A stretch of 64,000 nt of DNA. It comes from Sediminibacillus massiliensis (GTDB taxonomy: Bacteria; Bacillota; Bacilli; Bacillales; Amphibacillaceae). Below are positions 1-8,185 of this stretch, in pieces (within the stretch, counting starts at the first letter, position 1; every line of letters starts with the position of its first letter). The DNA is taken from assembly GCF_900156915.1 (NCBI RefSeq), contig NZ_LT732535.1, positions 153,624-217,623 on the forward strand, given 5' to 3'. Below the pieces are notes generated by a model. It did not search any database and was not told the origin of the DNA. It saw only the letters and a program-made list of their open reading frames with translations. A program made the position numbers and the translations under genes.

Positions 1-1535
1 AAACGATTACTTTTAGAAATAATCGTGATGAAAGAGCATTGCCCATGCGTCAACTTGGTTCCTTTTTGCTTGGAGAAGGAGTAGGGGGTGCCGGTGTCCA
101 CTGGAACGGTCACACTTGGCGTTTCCTCCCGTATGATTTACAAATCAAATCGATGACCGATGAAAAATACGGAGAAAACAAACTTGGGGAAGATTATACC
201 ATCCAGGATTGGGGAATTACTTACGAAGAACTTGAATCATATTTTTATCAATTCGAACAGACAGCTGGAATTGGCGGGGAAGAAAATCCGATGGGAGCTC
301 CACGGAGCAACCCTTATCCGAATCCGCCAATGAAAGATTCGCCAATCACTAAAAGGTTCAAAGATGCCGCAAGTAATCTTGACTTGCATCCGTTCCAACT
401 TCCTTCCGCCAACATGACGGAAAACTATGAAAATCCGGATGGTCAAAAAATGTATAAGTGCCAGTACTGCGGTTTTTGTGAACGTTTCGGTTGTGAATAC
501 GGAGCAAAAGCATCTCCTAATGTGACTGTCATCCCGACGGCACAGGATACAGGGAATTTCGAACTCCGCACGGGTGCTAATGTAACAGAGATCCTTTATG
601 ATGGAAACCGGGCTACGGGTGTCCGCTATGTAGATGTATTGACAGGTGAAGAATTTGAACAGCCTGCAGATATCGTTATTTTAACAAGTTATGTGATGAA
701 CAATACCAGATTGCTCCTCCAATCCGGAATCGGACAGGCGTACGATCCTGAAACAGGTAACGGTGTAATCGGTAAAAACTATTGTTATCAAATCTTGCCT
801 GGTGCCACTGGTTTCTTTGAAAATGAGAAATTCAACACCTATATGGGTGCAGGAGCGCTAGGTTCATCGGTAGATGATTTTAATGGAGATAATTTCGATC
901 ATTCAGATCTTGACTTTATTCACGGTGCATCCATATCTATCACTCAGACAGGAAAAAGGCCGATCAATAACAACACGGTTCCGAAAGACACGCCTAACTG
1001 GGGAAAAGAGTTCAAATCTGAATCGATTAAATGGTACCATAAGACTTTATCCGTAGGTGGACAAGGTGCTTCCATGCCTCACAGGGAAAACTATTTGAGT
1101 CTTGACCCTGACTATAAAGATGCGTATGGAAATCCCTTGCTTCGGATGACGTATGATTACACAGAACAAGACAGGAACCTTCATGAATACATTACCGACA
1201 AATGTGTGGAAATCATGGAAGAAATGGGTGCGGACCATGTGGAACGAAGATCTGTCAGTGACCACTATAACATTGTTCCTTACCAGACAACCCATAACAC
1301 CGGAGGCGTCATCATGGGGGATAACCCTGATACATCTGCAGTGAATAACTACCTACAGATGTGGGATGCCGATAACATTTTTGTAGTCGGTGCTTCTGCT
1401 TTTGCCCATAATGGCGGATACAATCCGACAGGTACAGTGGGTGCATTAGCATATCGTGCTGCCGAAGGCATCATGAAATATCGTGAGGAAAATGGACAGC
1501 TTGTGAAAGCAAAAGCGAAAAGTCAGCTTGCTTAA
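1..1535 (+). CDS. GMC-family flavin oxidoreductase, 5'-truncated by window edge
   Basis: Likely the large FAD subunit of a gluconate 2-dehydrogenase/FAD-glucose dehydrogenase type enzyme, oxidising a sugar or polyol and passing electrons to a cytochrome. The frame is open from base 3, so the N-terminal Rossmann FAD motif lies outside the window; the TTG at 39 and ATG at 45 are internal. Counting from codon 39, the Cys cluster [16 protein letters not shown] (about residues 140-154: C141, C144, C147, C152) resembles the region that holds a 3Fe-4S cluster in FAD-dependent glucose dehydrogenases. The C-terminal [19 protein letters not shown] is the GMC His/Asn active-site and FAD-binding signature. 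It is followed 29 bases later by tatA, then tatC and a cytochrome c. No Tat signal is visible here; in this family it usually sits on a small third subunit, expected just upstream. The substrate cannot be told from sequence. Confidence 0.85.
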   Translation, partial: TITFRNNRDERALPMRQLGSFLLGEGVGGAGVHWNGHTWRFLPYDLQIKSMTDEKYGENKLGEDYTIQDWGITYEELESYFYQFEQTAGIGGEENPMGAPRSNPYPNPPMKDSPITKRFKDAASNLDLHPFQLPSANMTENYENPDGQKMYKCQYCGFCERFGCEYGAKASPNVTVIPTAQDTGNFELRTGANVTEILYDGNRATGVRYVDVLTGEEFEQPADIVILTSYVMNNTRLLLQSGIGQAYDPETGNGVIGKNYCYQILPGATGFFENEKFNTYMGAGALGSSVDDFNGDNFDHSDLDFIHGASISITQTGKRPINNNTVPKDTPNWGKEFKSESIKWYHKTLSVGGQGASMPHRENYLSLDPDYKDAYGNPLLRMTYDYTEQDRNLHEYITDKCVEIMEEMGADHVERRSVSDHYNIVPYQTTHNTGGVIMGDNPDTSAVNNYLQMWDADNIFVVGASAFAHNGGYNPTGTVGALAYRAAEGIMKYREENGQLVKAKAKSQLA

Positions 1536-1564
1536 AATATTTTCAATCTAAAGGAGAGATTTTC

Positions 1565-1786
1565 ATGGGATTTACGAACATAGGGATCCCCGGATTAATT
1601 ATCATCCTGGTGGTCACATTGATTATTTTCGGTCCTAAAAAACTTCCGGAAATCGGAGCTGCCTTCGGACAGACACTTTCCGAATTCAAAAAGTCAACCA
1701 GCAATCTTATGAGTGATAACGATGAGGATCGTACTAAGAAAACAGTAGATGCCCCTGAGGAAGAAAAGAAAGACTTGCCATCCTAA
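1565..1786 (+). CDS. tatA: Twin-arginine translocase subunit TatA/TatE
   Basis: Pore-forming subunit of the Tat pathway, which exports folded proteins. The 73-residue product has the TatA plan: a short N-terminal membrane helix (about residues 6-22), the [10 protein letters not shown] hinge, an amphipathic helix (about 27-45) and an acidic, charged tail. The Shine-Dalgarno sequence AAAGGAG sits 8-10 bases before the ATG. It lies between the GMC oxidoreductase and tatC, which makes a minimal TatA-TatC pair probably dedicated to exporting the oxidoreductase complex; that assignment is inferred from position. Confidence 0.93.
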   Translation: MGFTNIGIPGLIIILVVTLIIFGPKKLPEIGAAFGQTLSEFKKSTSNLMSDNDEDRTKKTVDAPEEEKKDLPS

Positions 1787-1808
1787 AAGATGAGGGGTGA
1801 AAGCAATC

Positions 1809-2543
1809 ATGCAACAGGCACAATTAGAAGAGCAGACTTTAGTCGAGCATATAACAGATTTAAGGAAGGCTATTATAAATTCGGTGGTTTTCTTTGTTAT
1901 TTGCTTTATTGTCCTCCTGGCTTCAATAAATAAAGTAATACCATTATTGACAGAACAAGAAAAACTTGTAATGCTTGGCCCTCTGGATGTTGTCCGTTTT
2001 TACACAGGAATTGCCGGGAGTTTGAGTCTCGGCTTTTCCGCTCCATTTATTGGATATCAAATTTGGAAATTCGTACGGCCGGCATTGACAGAGGAAGAGA
2101 GTAAAACAGCGATTTCGTTTATTCCAGGTATTTTCTTTAGTTTCCTTTCCGGTCTGGCTTTTGGATTTTTTATTATCTTTCCGACCGTTTATGGATTTTT
2201 GATGAATCTTGGAACAAGAAATTTCGACATGATGATCACAGCTAAGGAATACTTTTCTTTTATGCTGATGACATCCATACCGTTAGGATTCTTGTTTGAA
2301 GTACCGCTGGTTCTGATGTTTTTAACTGCTGTCGGTCTGGTGACGCCGGAGAAGCTAGGGCAGATAAGAAAATATGGTTATTTGTTGATGGCGGTATTAT
2401 CTGCATTGATAACACCACCGGATGTCATTTCACAAGTCATTGTTCTTGCTCCGTTGATCGCTCTTTATGAGCTCGGTGTCATCCTGTCGAAAGTAATGTA
2501 CAAACGCAGAATGAAGGCGGAACAAGAAACAGAAGCATCCTGA
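1809..2543 (+). CDS. tatC: Twin-arginine translocase subunit TatC
   Basis: Polytopic receptor that recognises Tat signal peptides. The 244-residue protein begins with an acidic cytosolic stretch (EEQTLVEHITDLRKAI), the conserved TatC N-terminal motif, and has six predicted membrane helices, including FVRPALTEEE at the first periplasmic/cytosolic turn. The frame can be extended to a GTG at 1797, but that GTG lies inside the ribosome-binding site AGGGGTGA; the ATG at 1809 has correct spacing. It starts 22 bases after tatA and is probably co-transcribed with it. Confidence 0.93.
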   Translation: MQQAQLEEQTLVEHITDLRKAIINSVVFFVICFIVLLASINKVIPLLTEQEKLVMLGPLDVVRFYTGIAGSLSLGFSAPFIGYQIWKFVRPALTEEESKTAISFIPGIFFSFLSGLAFGFFIIFPTVYGFLMNLGTRNFDMMITAKEYFSFMLMTSIPLGFLFEVPLVLMFLTAVGLVTPEKLGQIRKYGYLLMAVLSALITPPDVISQVIVLAPLIALYELGVILSKVMYKRRMKAEQETEAS

Positions 2544-2600
2544 GTTTATTAAGTATTTTATACTTAAAATATATAGAAGAGTTTTAGGAGGGTTTATGTG

Positions 2601-2990
2601 ATGAAAAGCAGAAATTTTCTATTCATGATTTCTTTGCTTTCCTTGGCATTCATTTTAGTAGCATGCGGAGGCGGCGGAGACGAAAGTTCCGATGAAGGTT
2701 CAGGCGGAAGTGATTCCGGCAGTGAAACCGAAACTGCTGAGTCTGGTGATCCAGCTAATGGAGAGGCTGTATTCGAGAACAATTGCTTATCTTGTCATGG
2801 TGAGCAAGGTGCAGGTGCCAGTGGTCCAAATCTTCAGGAGTCTGATGTAGCTTCTGATCATGGCCAAGTGGCAGATAAGGTCGAAAACGGTGGTAATGGA
2901 ATGCCGGCGTTTGGTGATCAATTATCAGAGCAAGAAATAGCTGACGTTTCTGCCTATATTACAGAAGAAATTGCTCCTATGGGCAATTAG
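2601..2990 (+). CDS. Lipoprotein c-type cytochrome (c551-like)
   Basis: Small membrane-anchored monohaem cytochrome c, the likely electron acceptor of the upstream oxidoreductase. The 129-residue product has a lipoprotein signal with lipobox LVAC (C22), a Gly/Ser/Glu-rich flexible linker (about 23-50), one haem motif C62-L-S-C65-H66 and a distal Met ligand in NGMPAF (M101). In architecture it matches B. subtilis CccB (c551) with a longer linker. A GTG at 2598 is in frame, but the ATG at 2601 has better spacing from AGGAGGG (2586-2592). A strong terminator follows directly. Confidence 0.92.
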   Translation: MKSRNFLFMISLLSLAFILVACGGGGDESSDEGSGGSDSGSETETAESGDPANGEAVFENNCLSCHGEQGAGASGPNLQESDVASDHGQVADKVENGGNGMPAFGDQLSEQEIADVSAYITEEIAPMGN

Positions 2991-3000
2991 AATAACAGGA

Positions 3001-3030
3001 AGGCACCTCATTAAGGAGGTGCCTTTTTCC
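3001..3030 (+). terminator. Rho-independent terminator of the oxidoreductase-Tat-cytochrome operon
   Basis: A perfect 9-bp stem (AGGCACCTC / GAGGTGCCT) with a 6-base loop is followed by a T-run, 10 bases after the cytochrome stop codon. Confidence 0.93.
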
Positions 3031-3109
3031 GTTATAAATGAATTATCTTAACCTATGCTCATGTTTATTCCCTGTATTTTTGTAGATAATGGAAATTGGG
3101 GTGAAAGAC

Positions 3110-4792
3110 ATGAACAAATCAAGAGTGATTTTATTAGTGATAGTATTCATTATGCTTTTTAGCGGTATTACATACAGGATTGCCGATATTCAATTATTTT
3201 CAAGTGAGGACTTTGGGAAGGAAAAAGTTAATCTATTGAAAGAAAGTGTCATCCAGCGTACAGACCGTATGGTTGTTTCTGATGGAAGGGGGATCTTTAT
3301 AGACAAAGATGGACAACTTATCGGTAAATCGATTGTCAATGATGTCGTCCTTTTTCCATTTTTAGAGAAGCAAGACTTACCGGAACAGATAACTGATATG
3401 TTTTCGATTTCAGAAGATAAATGGGAGACCTTCCAGGAACATGGAGAGCCGGTGTACCTGAGTTCACTCATAGATGAGGAGATAGACCAGAAGACAACTC
3501 TTTCGATTAGTGGTCTACAAGTACCGGGTTTTATTCCAATCGAAAGAGAAAAGAAAGAATCGAAAAGCTCTCTTCAACATTTAATCGGCATCACCCGTGA
3601 GAGTGATGGAAATAATCAGGAAGAAACGGCTCTTTCAGGATTGGAGAAGGCATTTGACCCATTCCTTTCTGAAAATAAAGAGAGGGCGATTCAATACCAT
3701 GTAGATGCTCTTGGTAATCCTTTGATGGGATTGAATGTAAGATACCACGGAAATGAGGATGGTTTCTATCCATTGAAGCTGCAAACAACAATCGACAAGA
3801 AGGTTCAAAACTTGGCTGAAGATGCAGCAAGTGATCATGGCCTTTCACAAGGTGGCATAGTCGTAATAGACGTAAAGACAAGAGAAGTAGCAGCCATGAT
3901 TTCGAAACCGGAAATCAACCAAGAAGACCCATATTATAACGATTCGATAAAAAACCAAAATCTCATTGCCCATTTTCCAGGATCGATATTTAAGTTAGTA
4001 ACCGCTGCAGCCGTGCTTGAAAGGGCCCCTTCTCTAACAAGGCAGGAATTTGATTGCAGTAAAAATTTATACAATGACGGTCCAAGTGAAAGGGATTTAG
4101 GAGTATTGAATTTCAATGAAAGTTTTTCCCAAAGCTGCAATCTGACTTTCGCCATGATAGCGGAACAGCTACTGAGCAAAAATCCCTCCATTTTAGAGCA
4201 ATATGCCGAAAAGTTAGGGCTTGTTGGTCCAGTAGGCTGGAAGGGGAGGGTGTTTCAATATGACGATTTTCGACAGTTTCCGGAAGAAGAATCAGGCACA
4301 GTTTGGGGGAATAACGAGGATAAATCTGTCTCTAAAGCAATTGCCCAGACAGCTATAGGGCAGAAAGAAGTAAAAATCACTCCGCTTGCAGTAGCCAATA
4401 TGATGGCAACTATCGCTAATAACGGAATAAAAAGAGAAGTTAGGGCAGTTTCGCATATTTTATATCAAAATGGAACATCTATGTATTCTTTTGAAGAACA
4501 AAACTTGGGTGGCCAAAAAATCAAGCCGGAAACAGCCCTGCAATTGAGAAGTTTATTGGCTGACGTAGTAGAGAACGGTACTGGCAGCCAATTGGGCGGG
4601 TTAAATGTAGCAGGCAAATCTGGGACAGCAGAAACGGGAAGGGATGGATTAGTACATCATTGGTTTGCCGGCTATTTTCCGGCGGATAAACCCAAGTATG
4701 CTATGGTGGTCGTAAATCTGGATCATAGTAATCCCGCTCCCATCACATTCGGCATATACAAACAGATTGTCAAGAATATCGGACAGGGGTGA
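3110..4792 (+). CDS. pbpI: Class B penicillin-binding protein, transpeptidase (PbpI/YrrR-like)
   Basis: DD-transpeptidase that cross-links peptidoglycan outside the membrane. The 560-residue protein has one N-terminal membrane anchor (about 5-22), a dimerisation domain, and a transpeptidase domain with all three catalytic motifs: S292-I-F-K295, S342-C-N344 and K503-S-G-T506. The frame could start at ATG 3089, but the ATG at 3110 has the GGGGTGA ribosome-binding site at the right distance. In B. subtilis the equivalent (yrrR/pbpI, PBP4b) also lies directly before yrrS and mtnN. In B. subtilis that gene is linked to sporulation; no sporulation promoter is obvious here. Confidence 0.9.
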   Translation: MNKSRVILLVIVFIMLFSGITYRIADIQLFSSEDFGKEKVNLLKESVIQRTDRMVVSDGRGIFIDKDGQLIGKSIVNDVVLFPFLEKQDLPEQITDMFSISEDKWETFQEHGEPVYLSSLIDEEIDQKTTLSISGLQVPGFIPIEREKKESKSSLQHLIGITRESDGNNQEETALSGLEKAFDPFLSENKERAIQYHVDALGNPLMGLNVRYHGNEDGFYPLKLQTTIDKKVQNLAEDAASDHGLSQGGIVVIDVKTREVAAMISKPEINQEDPYYNDSIKNQNLIAHFPGSIFKLVTAAAVLERAPSLTRQEFDCSKNLYNDGPSERDLGVLNFNESFSQSCNLTFAMIAEQLLSKNPSILEQYAEKLGLVGPVGWKGRVFQYDDFRQFPEEESGTVWGNNEDKSVSKAIAQTAIGQKEVKITPLAVANMMATIANNGIKREVRAVSHILYQNGTSMYSFEEQNLGGQKIKPETALQLRSLLADVVENGTGSQLGGLNVAGKSGTAETGRDGLVHHWFAGYFPADKPKYAMVVVNLDHSNPAPITFGIYKQIVKNIGQG

Positions 4793-4820
4793 ATATTCTC
4801 GCTTATCCACCCCCTGAAAA

Positions 4821-5093
4821 TCAAGAATAATTGATCAGTTTTTGTTCGGTTAACCGCTTTGTCTGTTGGATATATGGGTAACTTGGCAGCAGTACCTTGT
4901 TTATAAAGGTTTCTTTTTCTGCACTTATCAAGAATTGAAAGATTGCTAATTCATCCACTTCGGAGAAGTCCAGTCTTGTACCATCAAAGAAATAAATGGT
5001 TAACTGGCTTGCTTTTTTGTTGTAACTGATGTCGCTAAACGTATTTATCTGCCATAGTTGTGAATCAAATCTTGTCACCTTCAAGCGAATCAT
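4821..5093 (-). CDS. Small conserved-looking protein, possible KTSC-type fold
   Basis: A 90-residue product of unknown function, read against its neighbours between pbpI and yrrS. The centre (SYNKKASQLTIYFFDGTRLD, then SEVDELAIFQFLISAEKETF and a closing SYPY) resembles the KTSC pattern of two beta strands, a 'valine-to-x-x-F' helix and a terminal Tyr; this is a visual resemblance only. The AAAGGAG ribosome-binding site abuts the ATG at 5093 with no spacer, whereas the in-frame TTG at 5084 is spaced about 9 bases from it, so translation may start at 5084 (87 residues). No signal peptide or membrane segment is visible. It has no terminator in common with pbpI. Confidence 0.6.
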   Translation of the reverse strand: MIRLKVTRFDSQLWQINTFSDISYNKKASQLTIYFFDGTRLDFSEVDELAIFQFLISAEKETFINKVLLPSYPYIQQTKRLTEQKLINYS

Positions 5094-5201
5094 CTCCTTT
5101 TAATGGCTTGTTGGCTATTATATTTGATATATATGCAGGAACTCCTTCTAATATGTCAAAACTAGTAAAACTTCGACAAATAAATGTAATATTTTCTGCT
5201 G

Positions 5202-5230
5202 TTGGTAACCAGCAATTCTCGTAGTATAAT
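5202..5230 (+). promoter_or_regulatory. Sigma-A promoter for yrrS-mtnN
   Basis: TTGGTA (5202-5207), a 17-base spacer and a perfect TATAAT (5225-5230) end 31 bases before the yrrS start codon. Confidence 0.6.
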
Positions 5231-5261
5231 ATAAAAATAGCCCATAAAAGGAGGAACACAG

Positions 5262-5933
5262 ATGTCGGAAGAAAATCACTCTCCTACTAGAATCAATCGA
5301 TTTGATAAGAAGAGGAAAAGTACCAAATTGATTTCTTTTCTTTTATTTGCCGGAGGGATTCTCCTGGTAGTTTTAATCGGCTCCTTTATATTTGGAAATG
5401 AAGATGGAAACAACTCTGCTGAAGAAGCGAGTGTAAACCAATCAGAAAAGCAGAATACTGATTCCTCAGACGATGACCAGAAAAACGAAGGTCAAAACGA
5501 AACTTCAGAAGACGATAACAATGATGAAGGCCAAGTGTCAGAGGATGAGACACAGGAAGAAGATCAGCAAGAGGAATCCCTTGAACGTCAACAAGTAGAG
5601 GGGTCTGATGATAATGTTGCCGAAGCTTATACAGCAGATTGGCAGCCAGTAGGAACATCGCAAGAAGGGACCCATGAAATTACATGGGATGAAAATTCCA
5701 AGGATTGGGCGGAAATGATGCAGGCAGTGGAGGTTGCTACTGGTCTGCCTGAAGAAAATAGAATCGATTGGTGGGTTTCCCGTGCGGGTAATCAAGAAGT
5801 GATCGCAACAGTGTCAGACAAAGCAGAGACAGAAACTTATCGCGTCTATGTCCGCTGGATAGAGGAGCAGGGATGGAAGCCGACCAAAGTGGAAGTTTTA
5901 AAGGAAAACGACCAAAAGTATCGTTTTGAATAA
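5262..5933 (+). CDS. yrrS: YrrS family membrane protein (DUF1510)
   Basis: Function unknown. The 223-residue protein has a short basic N-terminus, one membrane helix (about 25-46), a long Glu/Asp/Gln/Asn-rich low-complexity linker (about 47-120), and a folded C-terminal DUF1510 domain beginning near WQPVGTSQEG and including WVSRAGNQ and YRVYVRWIEEQGWKPTK. The topology suggests the C-terminal domain is outside the membrane. The AAAGGAGG ribosome-binding site is well placed. It follows the PBP gene, as in B. subtilis, which hints at a cell-wall-related role, but this is inference. Confidence 0.85.
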   Translation: MSEENHSPTRINRFDKKRKSTKLISFLLFAGGILLVVLIGSFIFGNEDGNNSAEEASVNQSEKQNTDSSDDDQKNEGQNETSEDDNNDEGQVSEDETQEEDQQEESLERQQVEGSDDNVAEAYTADWQPVGTSQEGTHEITWDENSKDWAEMMQAVEVATGLPEENRIDWWVSRAGNQEVIATVSDKAETETYRVYVRWIEEQGWKPTKVEVLKENDQKYRFE

Positions 5934-5963
5934 TGATTTTACGAACTATTGGAGGATAATGGA

Positions 5964-6656
5964 ATGACTATTGGAATAATTGGAGCAATGGATGAAGAAG
6001 TAGAACTATTGAAAAACAGTATGAACATCGAATTAGAAGAAGAAGTTGCAGGTTGTCAGTTTGTCAAAGGATCTCTTGGAAATAAAGCGGTTGTCTTGTT
6101 GAAATCCGGGATAGGTAAAGTAAATGCTGCTATGGCGACTACGATCCTTCATGAAAGATACCAGCCGGACCAAGTAATAAACACTGGTTCTGCCGGAGGC
6201 TTTGCCGAAGATCTTAATGTTGGCGATTTGATTATTTCCTCAGAAGTTACTCACCATGATGTAGATGTCACCGCCTTCGATTATGAATATGGCCAGGTTC
6301 CGGGAATGCCGGCAGCATATAAAGCAGACGACACACTAGTAGAAACGGCAATGTCGGCCACTGAATCAATAAAAACTATCCTAGCGAAAAAAGGTTTAAT
6401 AGCGACAGGCGATTCTTTCATGTCCGATAAAGAAAGAGTTGATTTTGTAAGAGAAAAGTTTCCAGACATGCTTGCAGCAGAAATGGAGGCTGCAGCGATA
6501 GCACAAGTTTGTCATCAATACGGTGTTCCTTTCGTTGTCATCAGGGCATTGTCGGATATAGCAGGGAAAGAATCATCTGTTTCATTCGACACTTTCCTGG
6601 AGCAGGCAGCCGGAAATGCCGCCAATTTGATCATTAAAATGGTTGAAAAAATGTAA
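5964..6656 (+). CDS. mtnN: 5'-methylthioadenosine/S-adenosylhomocysteine nucleosidase
   Basis: Cleaves methylthioadenosine and S-adenosylhomocysteine to adenine plus the thioribose or homocysteine sugar, recycling methionine and relieving methyltransferase inhibition in the cytosol. The 230-residue product shows the family N-terminus [18 protein letters not shown], the [20 protein letters not shown] loop, catalytic [11 protein letters not shown] and the late RALSDIA acid. A TTG at 5949 is in frame, but GGAGG at 5951-5955 serves the ATG at 5964. It is 30 bases after yrrS and probably in its operon. Confidence 0.96.
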   Translation: MTIGIIGAMDEEVELLKNSMNIELEEEVAGCQFVKGSLGNKAVVLLKSGIGKVNAAMATTILHERYQPDQVINTGSAGGFAEDLNVGDLIISSEVTHHDVDVTAFDYEYGQVPGMPAAYKADDTLVETAMSATESIKTILAKKGLIATGDSFMSDKERVDFVREKFPDMLAAEMEAAAIAQVCHQYGVPFVVIRALSDIAGKESSVSFDTFLEQAAGNAANLIIKMVEKM

Positions 6657-6697
6657 AGCATTGAACGGTTTAACTCGTCATTACCAACTTTTACACC

Positions 6698-6725
6698 TTG
6701 TCATTCAATCATTTTATGTTATGAT
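6698..6725 (+). promoter_or_regulatory. Probable sigma-A promoter for yrhC
   Basis: TTGTCA (6698-6703), a 16-base spacer and TATGAT (6720-6725) lie 38 bases before the yrhC start. Confidence 0.5.
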
Positions 6726-6763
6726 TCGAATAGAATGCTTGTTTGATAGAAGGGGGTAAGAGA

Positions 6764-7003
6764 ATGGACAAGACAACCAAAGATTTGGAGCATAGAGTAG
6801 AAGATTACAGCCGTTTTCTTGTCACATTGCTGATTCTGGGCACTTTTTTTTATTTTGGAATGGTCATCAGTTACTTTTTAGAGCCGAATGGAAAAGGGAG
6901 CATCATGGCCTGGTTGACTCTTTCTACTCTTACCTGCGCTGGAATTATTGCAGGTTTACTGCGTAAATGGCAGATACAAAGAAATCAATCGATTGATGAA
7001 TAG
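6764..7003 (+). CDS. yrhC: YrhC-like small membrane protein
   Basis: A 79-residue protein of unknown function with two membrane helices (about residues 16-37 and 48-66) joined by a short LEPNGKGS turn, and charged ends. It matches the B. subtilis YrhC plan and sits downstream of mtnN as there, but the intervening cysteine-synthesis genes (yrhA, yrhB) are absent. An in-frame TTG at 6743 is too far from the AAGGGGGT ribosome-binding site (6750-6757); the ATG at 6764 fits. Confidence 0.8.
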   Translation: MDKTTKDLEHRVEDYSRFLVTLLILGTFFYFGMVISYFLEPNGKGSIMAWLTLSTLTCAGIIAGLLRKWQIQRNQSIDE

Positions 7004-7008
7004 ATGAA

Positions 7009-7056
7009 AACCGGCTTGTCAAATAGATGATTTATTTGACAAGCCGGTTTTTTTAT
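7009..7056 (+). terminator. Strong terminator after yrhC, probably bidirectional
   Basis: A 17-bp nearly perfect stem (AACCGGCTTGTCAAATA and its complement) ends in T7 on the plus strand. The reverse strand also has a TTTT run, so it can stop the opposing small gene at 7069-7224. Confidence 0.92.
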
Positions 7057-7068
7057 CTTCAAAGGCTC

Positions 7069-7224
7069 CTAGTATTTATAAAAGTAGTATCCTCCTCCAA
7101 GTAGAAGCAACAATACCAACCCGACTACCAGCAGACCAAACCCTATTCCTTTTCCGGATGACGGGTAATAGCCTGGGGGAGGATAGGGGGCATAGGGAGG
7201 GTAATATGGTTGGTAATAAGACAT
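7069..7224 (-). CDS. 51-residue Tyr/Pro-rich single-pass membrane peptide (YjcZ-like)
   Basis: Conceptual product: a Tyr/Pro-rich N-terminal half (MSYYQPYYPPYAPYPPPGYY), an SSGKGIG hinge, then one membrane helix (FGLLVVGLVLLLLLGGG) ending in YYFYKY. The size and Gly-flanked C-terminal helix resemble the tiny YjcZ/sporulation membrane peptides of Bacillaceae, which often have aromatic/Gly heads. The ribosome-binding site AAGGAAGG lies about 8 bases before the ATG at 7224. It is immediately downstream of sigK on the same strand, which would suit expression late in sporulation; that is inference. Function unknown. Confidence 0.75.
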   Translation of the reverse strand: MSYYQPYYPPYAPYPPPGYYPSSGKGIGFGLLVVGLVLLLLLGGGYYFYKY

Positions 7225-7335
7225 AACTACACCTTCCTTTTACGTTTGAATGACTTATTAATTAACATATGCAACCTGCTGTTTGTGGTGTAGGTGGCTG
7301 TCATGCTTTTTCAATAAGTCAATTTTTCCATAACA

Positions 7336-8043
7336 TTATTGTTTCTCTTTTCTATAGTATTCATGGAAAATTTTCATTAATGCCCGTTTTTCAATACGGG
7401 AAACATAGCTTCTGGAAATCTTAAGCTTCTTGGCTATTTCCCGTTGAGTTAAATCCTTCTCATTGTTCAAGCCATATCGGTAAATGATTACTTCCTTTTC
7501 CCTGCCATCCAATATGTCTAAATACTTTCTTATTTTCTCCACTTCCATATTCAACTGGATGTATTCAATGATGTCTTCGTTCTCAGCTTCCAGAATATCA
7601 ATAAGACTTATTTCATTTCCTTCTTTGTCCTGACCGATAGGATCATGGAGAGAAACATCCTTTTTCGTCTTTTTCAAAGCTCGTAAGTGCATAAGTATTT
7701 CGTTTTCTATACATCTCGCTGCATAGGTTGCCAGCTTTGTTCCTTTGCCGATAGAGAAGCTTTCAATTCCTTTGATCAACCCGATGGTACCGATAGAAAT
7801 TAAATCCTCCGTGTCTTCACCAGTGTTTTCGAATTTTTTGACGATATGGGCAACAAGGCGTAGGTTGTGTTCGATCAACATATCTCTGGCATGAGAATCT
7901 CCTTCCTGCATTTTTTGGATATACTTTGCCTCGTCATCCGGGGAAAGTGGTTGAGGAAAAGCGTGGTTTTTTACATAGGAAACAAAAAACAGAGCCTCTC
8001 TGATTAGCAGTGCCAGCGCACTTAGAATACTAGACAAACACAT
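7336..8043 (-). CDS. sigK: RNA polymerase sporulation sigma factor SigK (pro-sigma-K), uninterrupted
   Basis: Late mother-cell sigma factor that drives coat and cortex genes. The product carries a hydrophobic pro-sequence ([17 protein letters not shown]) followed by [12 protein letters not shown], where SpoIVFB cleavage is expected. Sigma regions 2 ([40 protein letters not shown]) and 4 ([20 protein letters not shown]) are complete. The gene is one open frame, so no skin-like element splits it as in B. subtilis. The ATG at 8043 is only 3 bases from GGAGG; the TTG at 8037 has ideal spacing and would give a 20-residue pro-sequence, so the true start may be 8037. Confidence 0.96.
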   Translation of the reverse strand: MCLSSILSALALLIREALFFVSYVKNHAFPQPLSPDDEAKYIQKMQEGDSHARDMLIEHNLRLVAHIVKKFENTGEDTEDLISIGTIGLIKGIESFSIGKGTKLATYAARCIENEILMHLRALKKTKKDVSLHDPIGQDKEGNEISLIDILEAENEDIIEYIQLNMEVEKIRKYLDILDGREKEVIIYRYGLNNEKDLTQREIAKKLKISRSYVSRIEKRALMKIFHEYYRKEKQ

Positions 8044-8142
8044 GCACCTCCTAAAGATGTGGGCTGTTGCCTATATAAACACTTTATGAGCGGAAATGGG
8101 AATTGTGCCTGTCCTTGCTTAGAAACTTAGCTTATTGCATGC

Positions 8143-8171
8143 AAAAACCCTTATCCGCATGGATAAGGGTT
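8143..8171 (-). terminator. Terminator of the mrp operon
   Basis: An 11-bp perfect stem (AACCCTTATCC with its complement, loop of 4) is followed by T5 on the minus strand, 15 bases beyond mrpG. It separates the mrp operon from sigK. Confidence 0.9.
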
Positions 8172-8185
8172 GGTGTGATGAATTA

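Noticed and set aside
5065-5259. 64-residue reverse frame upstream of yrrS
   Set aside because: It spans the yrrS promoter and the start of the small gene at 4821-5093, and shows no motif.
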